Positions 23,591 through 35,870 are shown, counted from the first letter of the stretch. The stretch is DNA of 64,000 bases from Aspidiotus rigidus (GCA_035079385.1 JAVHKY010000025.1:19194501-19258500), one strand, 5' to 3'. Program-made: numbers and translations. Notes: generated from the letters alone by a model not told the origin.

Positions 23591-25030
23591 GACCAAAAAC
23601 TGGTTATGCAGGCGTCATAACCAATCATAAACTGCGAAATTTTGCCTTTAATTTCACTGCCAAACTCAACGCCATATACTCACGTTTTTTCTATCCCACT
23701 TTCCTCACATTCCTACTGTTGACTTTTTAACTCTCATCTCCTTTGGTTGTACAGGACTCTCGCTCAACTAAACCATTAATTGAACGCACTAATTGACTTT
23801 TGCGAACACTCTCATCTCCTTCCTCTGGATTCCGGACATATCGACCGTCTGTAACATGAAGCGGGTTACCTTGTTGCCAATGATTCCCTTCTTTCCCATA
23901 AAATTTCCACCAATAATCCGCAGTTGTCGATTCATGGTATGGCTTCTAGAAAACTCAGTATTCAAACAAACAGGTTTTCTTAAACTTCCTGTAACTCCTC
24001 CTGGAGATATTTGACTTGATCTAGTTGACGTTCCCAAAAATTCCAACACTGTATGCAGACAATTCATCAGAAATATTATCCGATTCACCAGCTCCGCTTC
24101 GATGGACCCAAAACTGGTTACTCATACTCAATCCAAGGCATCGTAAGCAATCATCGATTAAGAAATTTTACCCCCATTGTCACCACCCAACTTTCTCATC
24201 TCCCTTTCCTCACCGCTCGGCTCAAATTCCTCTACTCTCATCTCCCTTGGCTATGTAGGACTTTCGCTGTATTATTCTCCAAGTTGAACGCATTTCTCCA
24301 CCTCAATACCAGTCTCCTTCTTCTAGATTCCAAACCAGATCATCAATCGCCTGGAACACGAGGTGGTTGAAGATTTTCGTCCCTCTACTCGCTCCTGCCT
24401 ACGATCTCAAAAACTATTACGTATCCCTGATAAACGATTTCTGGCATGACTTCCGGAAAACTCGGTATTGAGAGCAATTAAAAACAAACGGGTTTTCTTA
24501 GACTTCCTTTGACTCCTGCTCGCAATATTCGACTTGATCTAGCTAAAACTCCCGAAACTTCCGCAGACAGTTTATCCACCGACCAGTTCTGCTTTACCGA
24601 ATGATCCAAATCTGGACCTTCTCGACTTAGATTCTTCTCATCTCTCGTAGCTATGCAGGATCCTCCCTATGGATTCCGGACCACTAGATTGACCTTGCCG
24701 TCAAAGATTCTCTTCTCTCCTATGAAATTTGGGACTCGGTACTCACTCCTACTACGACCTCGAAACACGACTCCCACATCACCTCTGGGAAATTCTGATT
24801 CAAACAAACTTGGAACTATCAAAAACAAACCAGTCCCCTGGGCTTCCTCTTATCGAACTTCCCGTCGTGAAGAAATCATTCTCACCCGCCTCAGTTTTTC
24901 TCATTCCTATCTTTTTCTTGGTTTATCCTCTCCCCCTCTTGTCAACGTTCAATATTCCGTCTTGCTCGAGTCTTCTTGGCTTGACCATCCGTGTCTTCAC
25001 ATCGGATTCAAGTTGCTTCTCTTAGTCATA
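23590..25030 (+). pseudogene. Jockey/I-like LINE 3' ends: three diverged RNase H segments in series
   Basis: Three successive stretches (about 23590-24050, 24100-24550 and 24640-25030) read, with frameshifts, like the RNase H-to-C-terminus part of insect non-LTR elements. Copy 1 has KTGYAGVITNHKLRNFA, then DSRSTKPLIER and LDSGHIDRL, the weak remains of the WxPGHxGxxGNE motif. Copy 2 has KTGYSYSIQGIVSNHRLRNF. Copy 3 ends with PVPWASSYRTSRREEIILTR, the region before the C-terminal Cys-rich knuckle (RLRIGHxxLTH in intact elements). Copies 1 and 2 share a run starting CAAACAGGTTTTCTTAAACT/CAAACGGGTTTTCTTAGACT. All are inactive. Confidence 0.7.
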
Positions 25031-25080
25031 AATTTTTTTTGTCATTGAATTCAAAACTCAAAATCGAGGGTTGGAAGAGT

Positions 25081-26077
25081 TGGAGGGAAAAACTTGGTGC
25101 TGAAAAGGTATTTCCATTGCATTGTAGGGATAGTGTGACTGTGCGTGAGTTTTATATTTTCTGAGGCTGGGCTAAAAGAAAAGTTGAGGGCGAAACGAAG
25201 CGGAAGAAGAAAAAGTGTTGACTGATAGCTTTCAGCTAGACAGTCGAAGGGATATTTAGCAAAGTGAGAGTGAGTAAATCGCCTATCCTCGATTTTTTAA
25301 TGAAGAATGACCAAGGTGAGGGCGTGTTTTCGATTAGGTGGAGTTAAGTCAATAAAGTTCTTTTTAAAATTTATGTATTCGCGTCACAGAAAGTTCTTTT
25401 CTGAAATCAAAAATTGGCCGCGGATGCACTTGCGTTTGCATGCACGGAATTTCCTCTGAAATCGAAATTTTTCTAAGTCCTCCTCTATCATACATTCCCA
25501 ACTCACTCAGTCGCCTCTCCATTGCAAAAATGTCGTCCGTACTAACTTTCTTCCCTCGCTCCGTACGTTCTCACACCCTTTTTCATGACGTCTTCATCTC
25601 ACTTTCCCCTCTCTCTCTTCTAAATCAATACCCACTCAGATTCTAGGAAAAATAGATTTCCCGGAACTTGATGTCATCATCTGCGCAGCCAATTTCACGA
25701 AACCTGCCCAGGTAACTGACTCCGAAAATTATTCCGTTCTCGAATTCTACGATCAAGAAACCTTCGTTGGAAAAATAAATCACCAATAAACTCCACCTCT
25801 TCGAAAATACTCCCTCACCTAGGTCACTCTTCATTAGGAAATCGAGGATGGGCGATTTACCCTTTCTCACTTATCCCTTCGACTCCTTTCTGTTCTTAGT
25901 GTCTAGCTGAAATCTATCAGTCAACCATTTTTTTTTTTCCAGTTCCTACCTTCTTCCGCTTCGTTCCACCCACAAATTTTCCTCCAGCCCAGTCTCATCC
26001 CTGAAAATAAAACTCTCACATAGTCAAACTATCCCCACAACGGCAATACCTTCTCGGTACCAAGTTCTTCCCTCACA
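25081..26077. repeat. Foldback element with about 270-bp inverted arms
   Basis: The left arm 25081-25343 and right arm 25791-26077 are imperfect reverse complements. Shared segments include AACTTGGTGCTGAAAAGGTA/AACTTGGTACCGAGAAGGTA, GAACGAAGCGGAAGAAG and AAATCGCCTATCCTCGATTT. The 450-bp spacer contains one dispersed TTTTTCTAAGTCC motif (25463-25480). No coding function is seen. Confidence 0.8.
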
Positions 26078-26399
26078 TTCCAGGAAAATAAGACCAAAAA
26101 ATGGTGGAACGTGCACAGAAATCAGATCGAAGATGTTTTTATGGAATATCTCTAAAATGGCTCCCTATTAAACTACCAAAAGTCCACGGCGATTTCGGTA
26201 GAGTTTCGCCCTCCCGGGGGGCTTCAAATACCCCAAAATTCAGTTTTTTGCCAAAATCTCATACAAAAAAACATTTTAGAGAAAAATTTTTGAAACAAAA
26301 GTTGTTCCTTATTAAATTTTACTTAAAACAGGTGTCTTGTAAAATTTTTGTGTAGTTGAAAATAACGCCGCCAGAGTGCTCTAAGTTCGCACATTTATA

Positions 26400-27700
26400 A
26401 ATGTTTACTTTGCACGGTGAATTGAGGTGCAAACGTCGGCGAGTGAACTCATTATTCTTCTAATAACAGTTTCAAAAAACATCAAATCAAAGCATATATA
26501 ATGAAAATACTGCTATACACAAATATCGCCTTCACAAAATTTGCAGGTTGCAGCTGACAGCCGATCACAATGAAAAAAAAGACCAGATTAATTACGTTTG
26601 ACAAGTCGTTGGGGGATGGACTATAATCTGCTTATATAGATCGTGTGACAAATTTTTCTTCCCCTACTTTGAATTCACGATGAACTCCTCTTTCAATTCA
26701 GGTAATGATATAACCGCCTTCATCAATTTGCCAATGATAATCAGTTGATGTGAATGTGGTCTTTACCAACTATGAATCCGTGTCTGATCCTGCGAAGCTA
26801 CTTTTCTGCATCTTAACCAAAAGCTATCCTACCTCCGCATGACTTTAAGAAGATGATACTGATGATGAATCCGTGATAAGCTCAATTTAAACATTTTCAT
26901 AGGTTAAATACTCGAAGCTAGACATTACGTTAGAAGGTCGTTTCTTCGTTCATCTTTCACTTCCTTTGTGCACAGTTCTTCATAAAACGTCTCTATCGCG
27001 AAATAAAAGAAGAGGGAAAGAGAAAAAAAAAATTCAAGGAAATAAACAGCTGTTCGTGGTCGTGTCGCGAATCATTATTTTGTAATTACAGTAGTAGTAA
27101 TAGATGATAGTCTTTGAATCGTGAATAACAAGTATTAAGAAATTTTATACGCGAACTCCAATTAGCGGTAGCTTTATTGGTTTTCTTTTCTTCCTTCTAT
27201 CAAATTTTATCAAGCCTCGAGTAAACAGCTTTTAAAAAAAAAAAAATGTTCGTCACTCAATGTTCTCTGCCTTAAAACTAATATTATTCGTTGCTTACGA
27301 GATATTTGCATTCGAGTGTGTGTATAGGAGAAAGCTCTTTCTGTTTCTAACATTATTATTTTAACGCTCATTATTTCATCGTGTCGTGTCGTCTCCTCCA
27401 GAACTAAAGTCCGTAAGGTAGTCTTGTATTCTTCTCCTTGATCTTCTGTTCTTTTATCGTATTCGCATTAGGATAATTTATACAGAATATCGATTATTAT
27501 GATGATCAAATATGTGCCTTTTATTATTTTGTTTGTTAGAATATATTATTTTTTTTTTTTTTTGTTATTTGGAAAAGTGGACGGGATGTACATAAAGAAG
27601 GGTTTCATAAGTTATACCTTTATTTGAAGAAATTATTGTTGCATGCAAACGAATTATCACGGAACTCCCATATAGCTGATGTGACGTAGCTTGAAGAAAT
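26400..27700. other. Single-copy-looking island inside the B'-C intron
   Basis: This stretch lacks the satellite and TE features of its neighbours and looks like ordinary single-copy insect DNA. I found no elongase-like exon in it. At 26700/26701 the sequence CTCCTCTTTCAATTCAG is followed directly by GTAATG, an acceptor joined to a donor. There is a T run at about 27548-27562. Confidence 0.35.
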
Positions 27701-28249
27701 ATCGCTATTCGTTCTTTTATGCAAAAACTCGGGGGATTGTAGATTTTCTCATTTCTCTATACTTTTTATGTGTAATTATGAAGCTCTACTCGATGGATCC
27801 TCTGTCGACGTCTAATCGCTTCACTCTTTCGATCAGAAATCGACATCGATTTTTAGTCGATTTAGTTCTGTCCGACGGCGACCACAAATCGAACCGACTC
27901 GAAATCGACCGCCTAGTTTTACCATCGGCTCATCATCAACGTCGAAATTGAGTCAACTTTAAGTACTATAGATTGATTTAGACCCAACGTCCCTTTTTGG
28001 GTGGATTATGCATCACTCACGAGCCAAAGACTCGCAATCGAGGTTCAAATTTCTCAGATTTTGAGTGCACAACTTATTCGTGTTTTGGAATCAAAATCAA
28101 AAATGACTCGAAACTCGACAGTTGGTATGAAATTTTAACGTCGACTGAAAATGGACGTCCTGGCTACACTGGTCAAAATTCTCATTGGGCCTCGTTGTAT
28201 AATGTTATGACCACGCATTCTGTTTGCGAGTAGTGGAGTCACCAAACAG

Positions 28250-28428
28250 CAGTGGTGTACCTGTGGGAAGGTTATACGGTTCAACACTCCTCCCCCCGCC
28301 CGAGGACCTCCAAAAATTTTTGAAATCATTAATTTTCAATCGACCAATTGGTTTTTTTTCTTTGCTTAATGAAAATTTTGTCCTCGAAAATTTTTGGAGG
28401 CCCGAGAGAATTTTTGAGTACGCCACTG
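28250..28428. mobile_element. Small hAT-like MITE with CAGTGGTGTAC ends
   Basis: CAGTGGTGTAC (28250) pairs with GTACGCCACTG (ending 28428). The flanks are CCAAACAG on the left and CCAAACGA on the right, consistent with a slightly altered 8-bp target duplication. An internal stem (CCCGAGGACCTCCAAAAATT against AATTTTTGGAGGCCCGAG) makes most of the element a hairpin. It is inserted in the GTCGA satellite. Confidence 0.75.
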
Positions 28429-29191
28429 CCAAACGAACAAGATGACTGACTGTACATCGACTCCAGGTTGAAGTCCGTTTGAGGTTGATTTCAAGTCGAC
28501 CCCAGAAAACGAAAAATGAGACTGTTGATGGAGATCTGTCGCGATTCCTAGTCGATAGAAAAATTTGGAGATCAATTCGAGGTCGATGTAAGTCGATTAG
28601 GTCACACTACCAGAGAATTACATATTGACTTGAATTCGACGCAACACGTAAGTCGATTTCAAGTCAATGGAAAAAATTTGGCGAAATCGATTTGAAATCG
28701 ATTCCAGATGACGTTGATTGAGGGGGATTTAAAATCGATTCACTGCACGTTACTGGAGACCTACAAATCAACTTGAAATCGATTCAACATTTCCTGCGAT
28801 TTAAAGAAATCGACTCGAATTTGACTCCAGATTGACGTTGATTTGAGGTCGAATTGAAATCGATTTAACTCGCATCATTATTAGAGCAGGAGCGGATTTA
28901 GAGGATGATTTTAGGAAGGGAAATCAACGACTTTATTGATATTTGACGAGCAAAAAAAAGCTTTCACGCTTTTCCCTAAATTCCTTTTTTCTGCTTCTCC
29001 TTAGGTTTTTTTTTCTTTTATTGGGAATGTCGTCCGCCCCTGCTTGAGACCTACAAATCGACTTTGAATTGACACCAACAGAGTAGTCGGTTTCTGGTCA
29101 ATAGAGAAATCTGGAGAATTCGATTCGAAATCAACGTCAATTTTAGGTCGGCCTAATTAAATCCATCAACAGAGCAGTCAATTTTAAATCA

Positions 29192-29230
29192 ATAATAATA
29201 AATAAATAAATAAATAAATAAATAAAAAAA
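29192..29230 (+). repeat. (AATA)n microsatellite
   Basis: About nine AATA repeats lie inside the GTCGA satellite. Confidence 0.9.
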
Positions 29231-29632
29231 CTATTCGAGATCGACGATATGAAATCGTCTTGCCCCTTTTGACTCGATTTCAAATCGTCCTCAAATTGAC
29301 GTTGATCTGCAGTCAATTTCAAGTAAATATCTCCAAATTTTTTTATTGACTCTGTGGGGTCGATTTTATTACATCTACCTCAAATCGACGTCGACTTGGT
29401 GTCAATCTCGAATCGACTTCTATTTTTATACGGACTTGGAATTAACTGTTCTGTCGGGTCGACTTTAATCCGAACTCAGATTAAAGTCGATTTGGAATTG
29501 ACTTCAAGTTGACTTTTTCAGATTTTTATTGACTTGAAATCGACTGCGACTTTATTTCGACCATAAAAATCAACGTCAATGTGGAATCGATTTTGAGTCG
29601 ACTTTTCCAAATTTTACGACAGTTTCGTCTAA

Positions 29633-30663
29633 TGTTGGGAACTATAGGTAGACCATCGATAGTTGACGGAAAAAACTATCGGGACTAACGATGATCTTGT
29701 TGGAAAAAAACAGCGATAGTATCGTCGATAGTTTGAAAATTTTTCCTTTTCTCATCAAAATCACGAAATTGGTGCAAACGCCTCGTACTACGATTTTATG
29801 ATTTTTTCTAGTCGCGCTTTTCGAAAAAATAACGATTAGGAGAAAGGTTTTTATCCTACATGCAGCATAGGTGCTTTTCTCTTGACCGATATTTTCCTGA
29901 TGGGCGATAGCCGATAGTTTCATGCTATCGATAATCTCAAAATTTCTTCCAAGGTACTATCAAGATTATCGGTAGTCCCAATAGTTTTTCTTTTTGAATA
30001 GAAAATGTCGATCAAGAGAAAAGTACCTATTCTACAGGTGGGATAGATGATTTTTCCCTGATCGTTATTTTTCCTTGGAAAGCATGTCAAGGAGTGCATC
30101 CTAGTGTTACCAGATGATGGACACGACTAGAAGAAATCATAAAACCGTGGTGCAACGCCCGTTGTCTGCCTGATCTTAATTCATTGAACTGGGCACATTT
30201 TCAATTTTCGCTTGTCAGTTTGCACCAATTTCGTGATTTTGATGAGAGAAGGAAAAATTGTCCAACTATCGACGATACTATCGCCATTTATTTTTCGACA
30301 AAACTATCGTTAGTCCCGATAGTTTTTTTCAAGAACACTATCAATAGTATCGAGAGTATATCGACAGTTCCCAACACTGGTACCAGTGTGCAATATGATG
30401 GGCATGGCATTACGTTATTACGATTTTTTCGAGTCGCGTCCATCATCTGGTAACACTAAGATGCATTCCTTGACAGGCCTTTCAAATAAAATGACGATCA
30501 GGGGAAAGGTATCTATCTTACTCGAAGCATAGGTACTTTTATCTTGATCGATATTTTTTTTTATCAAAACCAAGAAAAACCATCGAGACTATTGATAGTC
30601 TTGATAGTATTTTGGGGAAAATTTCCAGACTAACGATAGTTTGAAGCTATCGACTATCGCCCA
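29633..30663. repeat. Two overlapping palindromes rich in ACTATCGATAG
   Basis: One inverted repeat runs 29633-30376, with ends TGTTGGGAACT and AGTTCCCAACA and inner arms AAATCACGAAATTGGTGCAA and its complement at about 30219. A second runs 29901-30663, with ends TGGGCGATAGCCGATAG and CTATCGACTATCGCCCA and inner arms CTAGTGTTACCAGATGATGG and its complement near 30455. The two share the middle but have different centres (about 30005 and 30282). Confidence 0.75.
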
Positions 30664-31309
30664 TGACCAGTTTCATCGGCCTGAAATCGCTTCACCTCAA
30701 ATCCGAGAAGTCGACTCAAAATCGAACCCAGGTCGAAGTCGATTCGAGATCGATTTGAAGTCGATCAGCACGAATTACCAGAGAATTACAAATTGACTTT
30801 GATCGACACAACAGAGAAGGGGATTTCGGGTCGACAAGAAATTTGGAAAAGTCGATTCGAAATCGACTCCGGATCGTCGTAGATTTGAGATCGATTGGAA
30901 GTCGGCCGACAAACATTTTATCCGAAAACTACAAATCGACTTGAATCGATGCAGCAGAGCAATCGATTTTAGGTCGACAAAGAAATTTCGAGAAGTTGAT
31001 TCAGAATAGACTCCAGATCGACGTCGATTAGAGGCCGGTTTGATGTCGACTAGCGTGCATTACCAGAGAATTCCATACCGACGCAACAGAGCAGTCGATT
31101 AGTGGGCGATGAAAAATTTGTAGAAGTCGACTGGAAATCTACCTAAAATCGACGTGGCAAATGAGTCAAAAAAAAGTCGGCATGAGGTCGATTTTAACAA
31201 AATATCGACACAATCTTCACCAAGACTTTGAAAGAAGTAAATTCTCAATTGATTTGACGTCGATTTTCGAATTTCGGTAGATGTTGACGCCAAATTGCAT
31301 GGTCATCGG

Positions 31310-32072
31310 GTGGGTTCTGTTCAGGAAGTGTTATAGAGAGGTTTGGAAAGCGAAAGACCAGCTTGGGCCATACATAGCGCACAGACTGAACTTTGGCCAT
31401 TGATGTAAGGACGTGATAAGAAAATAAGCATAATTGGGTGAGTGTGGTGACGTACTTTCTTCCTTCCTCTCCGCTATGTGTCGCATTGCCCTTCTCTCAA
31501 ATTTTGCTTATTTCTTGGCACGTCTTGCGTTGAAAGACTCGGGATTGGGTGCGGTCCAAGATGGCTAGTAAAACTTTGAAAACTAAAAAAGGAGAGAAAG
31601 GCACTAAGACAACGCTTAGTTTCAAGTTGAAATTTTGAGTCTCGTGCCTTCTCCAACGAATATCCAAAAAAATTTCAAATCTTTCGAGCCATGGAATTAC
31701 GTGGACTGTCTATTGAAAAAGTTCAAATATTTTGAGCTTCATACTATAGAAGGATAAATTTTGAAAATTCCTAGCAGTGAAGAAAGGTAAGGTGTCAAAC
31801 AATTTGGGATGGAACGAAACCTGAAATAACTGAATTGCAAACTCTTTAGAAGAGAGGAAAGCAAATTCTAGCCAAAAAATACTTCGATCAGAATCAGGTT
31901 CTGTGTGAGCTTGATTTCAAATTTATGTGTATTTTTCAAGCATAAATCTTCATACACATCTTGAAGAAATATAAACGTCCTTCAAAAGTTTTAGAACTGA
32001 AAGGTTTTAAGCTCGGTATTCTTATTATATTGTAAGAATCCATCACCCTTATCTTCGTTGAAACTCCTTCAA
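31310..32072. other. Intron sequence, nothing assigned
   Basis: No recognisable coding or repeat structure is seen. Confidence 0.4.
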
Positions 32073-32729
32073 AGGGGAAGTCAAATTTGTTTTTTTTTTT
32101 TGCGTTTTTTCGATTTTATTCAAAAATTATGAAATTCAGACGATGAATACCTCAGTACAAAAATAATCCATGTAAAATTTCCAAGAAAAAAGTATTCTTG
32201 TGATTTTTCGATTAACGCGACACGAATAAAGTCAACGCGCCATGAAGGGGTCGGTCACATCAAAAAATGAAAACTGCGGTCTTCTTAAAAATGGACGCCT
32301 TTAAGCAAAACTCGACCAAGCGACATGATAACAATCTGGAGAACTGAAGAAATGTTCATTTACTATAAGCGGAGATTCTCCTTTTCCTCAGATCGTTATC
32401 ATGTCGCTTGGTCGAGTTTTGCTTAAAGGTATCCAAATTCAACTTAGATTCTGGTTTTACGAAGATATTTTGTCGTAGAATACGCGCTTTACGAGAGAAA
32501 CCGAAAAAACCGTGTTTGTTTACATTTTGCAACATTTCCATAAAAATAGCTGCCGCGCGAGCGTCATCTTGCTGGCGCGTTAACTTGGTTCGTATCGCGT
32601 TAATTGAAAAATCACAAGAATACTTTTTTCTTGTACATCTTATGTAGATGATTTTTGTACTAAGGTATTTGACCTCTAATCTTCATAATTTTCGAGAAAA
32701 ATCGAAAAAAACGCAAAAAAGTCCCCCGT
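32073..32729. mobile_element. Foldback element with about 300-bp imperfect inverted arms
   Basis: Left-arm segments CCAAGAAAAAAGTATTCTTG, GATTTTTCGATTAACGCGAC and AAGCAAAACTCGACCAAGCG recur reverse-complemented in the right arm (about 32384-32729). The right arm carries about 110 extra bases (32432-32560) missing from the left. The 45-bp loop is near 32340-32384. The termini are approximately GGGGAAGTC and GTCCCCC. Frames on both strands here mirror each other and are not genes. Confidence 0.8.
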
Positions 32730-33446
32730 TTGGCGCGGTTCCGACAATGGTGGAGGTCATTGGTTTCTATACTCGTACCGCAGAATAAGGTTGTCAATGC
32801 CGACAGTTTTCTGCAATAAAATCTTTAATGGTTATTTTCCATTTTTAACGAATCTATTTGCTCTAATTCTGCCGGGCTAGAACACTTATTTTTTCGGTTT
32901 TGTAAGGTAGAGACTATTAAAATGACCGTCTGGCCAGGTTTGATGAACAAAATCAAAGTTTGCCTACGAGAAATTCACTCTTATCTCGATTTGGTGCTGT
33001 AAAAAGTCTTGTTCCGAATTACCAATCGCTGCTAAGATCCCCTCTTATTTCACAAGGTCTTGTAGCGAATATTTGCCTCAGGAAGAATATTCGTATCAGT
33101 TATATGGAAGTTCCCTTGTATGCGATTTCCTGATAATAATATTAAAGTCGATAATGTACATATTTTTATTACTAACGGGAGAATAAATAAGTACTAGAAC
33201 GACACTTAGAAGTTCGTAAGTACTTTTTTTTTTTTTTTCTACAAAGTTATTGAATCTAGAACGTTTGACAAATTTTTCGTTAATGTATAGTTTTTTTTTT
33301 TTTTTTTTTTCGAACTTAAACGAAAACAAGCGAACTGAAATTGATTTTTTTAAGCGGGACAAAAAGAAAAATCAGCCGAAATTATAATTATTATTTATCG
33401 CGAATGTCTTTCAGAGCTTCTAATGTACGTTTTCGTGTGTTTATAG
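32730..33446. other. Intron sequence upstream of exon C
   Basis: No repeat was recognised apart from long T runs (about 33224-33239 and 33291-33310). Confidence 0.4.
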
Positions 33447-33503
33447 ATGGTCAATGTATGTTGGTGGTATTATTTTTCAAAATTCACGGAATTCTTCGAT
33501 ACA
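33447..33503 (+). CDS. ELOVL: ELOVL exon C
   Basis: A 19-codon exon with acceptor TGTGTTTATAG (ending 33446) and donor GTAAGT (from 33504), phase 0 on both sides. It encodes MVNVCWWYYFSKFTEFFDT. This matches the conserved family stretch CWWYYFSKxxEFxDT, which lies just before the xFFVLRKK segment of the next exon. The FSKFTEFFDT part is a family hallmark near the active-site helices. Its Met is internal to the protein, not a start codon. Confidence 0.93.
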
Positions 33504-34489
33504 GTAAGTAAATCGATAACATATTACGTATGTTTCATCTCTTTGTGCCCGCGTCATGATCGTAATTTTGAGAGGATTACACGCCACAATTTGTTGGTTC
33601 TGAAGTCGATACTACGCCATTACTGAATCTAAGATGACGTAATTATAACCGGTTACTCTAAATCTGATGAAATGGACAACTATTCTATTGAGTGATCTTC
33701 CTCAGATCATCTTGACTGCGTCAGTAAAGTATTTAGAAGATTTTCAGAGGTGTTCTGAACCGACAACTTTTGAAGAGGGATTTGGAACAAGAAAATTTTC
33801 TTGGCGAAAGAGGGTTCAAGCAAAGACATTTTTCTGAGGGAAATTTTGAAGCCAATCGTACAATATTTCCAAGTAAATTCCTCAGTCCCGACAACGTCGC
33901 TGGACAGTATCAGCGATTCGATCCCTTTCAGCGTACGGAATTCATACGGTTCATTAAATCCCTTATCAGTGTCGTCCAAAAAATTCTTCGAGAGAGGGGA
34001 AATGAAATGATGAAAATAGGCCATAAAATTTGAAATTATTATACGTGTACCGACTTTTTAAAATAATTTTCATGAACAAAATCCGATATTGCACCTGCTT
34101 GAGAAGTCCTATTTTCCTGTTAGGTATGCCTCTGACCTCCTACCAAAGTTTAAGCAAATTGGCCCCTCAGATATCTCCCAATCTTCCACAAATTAGTTCT
34201 ATTTTTGTCCCTGTAGTCTTACGAGAAGGTTGAGTAGAAGGTTTGCTCGTAAGCGCGGAAAATTGAGATGAAAAAAATTTAAAAAGAGACACATCGGAGG
34301 ATTTATCCCTCAATCCCTCCTGGGGACGTGCTTAACTCCTGAGAATCGTTCTCTCTCCAATGCTCTTCATAGTCTTCCCCTTCTTATGAAAATAATGTAG
34401 CATAAATCTCAAAATTGAATCTAAACCCTCGAATTGCACAAAATGCTCAAATTTATATCTTTTCTTTTTTGACTGGTATGTAAGGTTCT
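33504..34489. other. Intron sequence downstream of exon C
   Basis: Overlapping frames on both strands at 33707-34033 reach about 105 codons but show no known motif and mirror each other. I see no gene. Confidence 0.45.
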
Positions 34490-35757
34490 AGGCCGTTTGG
34501 TCGACAAATCAAATCGTCGACCGGCCTTCTGATCAATTAGCCAAATATTCGACCGGCCCTTTTATCGACAAATCAAGCAGCCAACTCGAGTTTGAAGCCA
34601 AATGATTTGAAACGGTCAACGTGATACAACAAATTGTCGACGGTAGGAAAGATCGACTAGCCAAAAGGTCGGTGGTGCAAATTGTTGACTACTTGAATGC
34701 GTGCTTTCCCGTTATTCGCGTAAGCACGTTTCTCTGTAGACAATTCACAATTTGGTTCACAGCTTGTGCCGTTCCTCCGCGACGTCCGTCCGTTTTCTAA
34801 GCATAAGGGCATTCTCCACTTGAAAAAACACTCTTTGCCGTGGTGGTCCATAATTTCCATCACGTTGCTTCAAGCATAATGAACAACAAATTGATTAAAA
34901 GAAAAGTTCTCCGCCCGTATTTCATCGCCACCGCTCACCTAACCGATCCTCTAGTCTTGTTTCAAAGTATAATTAAAAAATTGTATACAACACCACCACT
35001 CACCTAACCGAACGCTGGTCTTTTTTCAAAGTGTGTTCTCATATTTTGTAACTTTACTGCTGCACATGGACCGATATGTCACATTGACACCTCATCGGCA
35101 ACTCACAAATACGCTGACCATTTATCTGGTTGTTCATTTGGCCGGTCCATCATTTGGCTAATTAATCATCTGGCTCGTTGATGTTTGGACCACCAATTGT
35201 TTGGCTAGTTCATCTTCCGGGCAGTCTATTGTTTGGCTAGTTGATCTGTTGTTCAATCGATCATTTGGCTAGTTGATGTTCTGGACCATGAATTGTCTGG
35301 CTAGTCAATTATTTGGCCAGTTGATCTGTTGGCCGCTTAATTGTTTGGCTAGTCAATATATTGGCGGTTTGATCATTTTGCTAATTTATGTTTTAGACTA
35401 TCAATCGTTGGGTTAGTTGATTTCCTGGCCAATCTATTGTTTGACTAATCAATCATTGGTCGGTCAATTGTTTGTTAGCTAATCTTTTGACTAGTCAATC
35501 CTGACCATTGAACTGGTCAATGTTCTTAACCTGAATTGTTTGACTAGCCGATCTTTTGATCAGTCAATTGTTTTGTTAGTTGATCTGTTGGCCGGTTGAT
35601 CATTTGGCTAGTTGACATTCTAGCCAGTCTATTGTTTGACTAGTTGATCATTTGGTCGGTCAATTGTTTGTTAGCTGATCTGTTGGCCAGTTAATCTTGA
35701 TCATTAAGCTGGTCAATGTTGAAACAATTTGTTCCTCTAAGTTACGGCCTGACATAC

Positions 35758-35870
35758 TTAGAACGACAAATACTACAACGAGTAAATGAATTAAGAAAGG
35801 TGCTAAAGCCGCAGAAACGCTTTAGCACCTTTCTTAATTCATTTACTCGTTATAGTATTTGTCGTTCTAA
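35758..35870. repeat. Near-perfect 51-bp-stem hairpin
   Basis: The left arm 35758-35808 (starts TTAGAACGACAAATACT) and right arm 35820-35870 pair over 51 bases with one mismatch, around an 11-base loop. The insert (about 35721-35870) sits in the tandem array between two copies of CTGGTCAATGTT (35709-35720 and 35871-35882), which look like a target duplication or a repeat coincidence. The frame through it is not a gene. Confidence 0.9.

Larger units (their letters stand above)
27790..31300. repeat. Degenerate GTCGA/TCGATTT satellite, block 1
   Basis: Short units such as GAAATCGACTC, AAGTCGATTT and ACAAATTGACTTGAATCGAC recur in near-tandem over 27820-29620 and again 30690-31300. A larger unit, CCAGAGAATTACAAATTGAC followed by AGCAGTCGATTTCAGGTCGA and TGGAAAAATTTGG, is visible and is the same family as the block at 41330-44470. 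A hAT MITE (28250-28428), an (AAAT)n microsatellite (29192-29230) and a double palindrome (29633-30663) interrupt it. Frames read within it are repeat translations. Confidence 0.8.

Noticed and set aside
33707..34033. Overlapping open frames of 105, 87 and 69 codons on both strands
   Set aside because: No known motif; the frames mirror one another, there are no splice or homology signals, and they lie in intron sequence.
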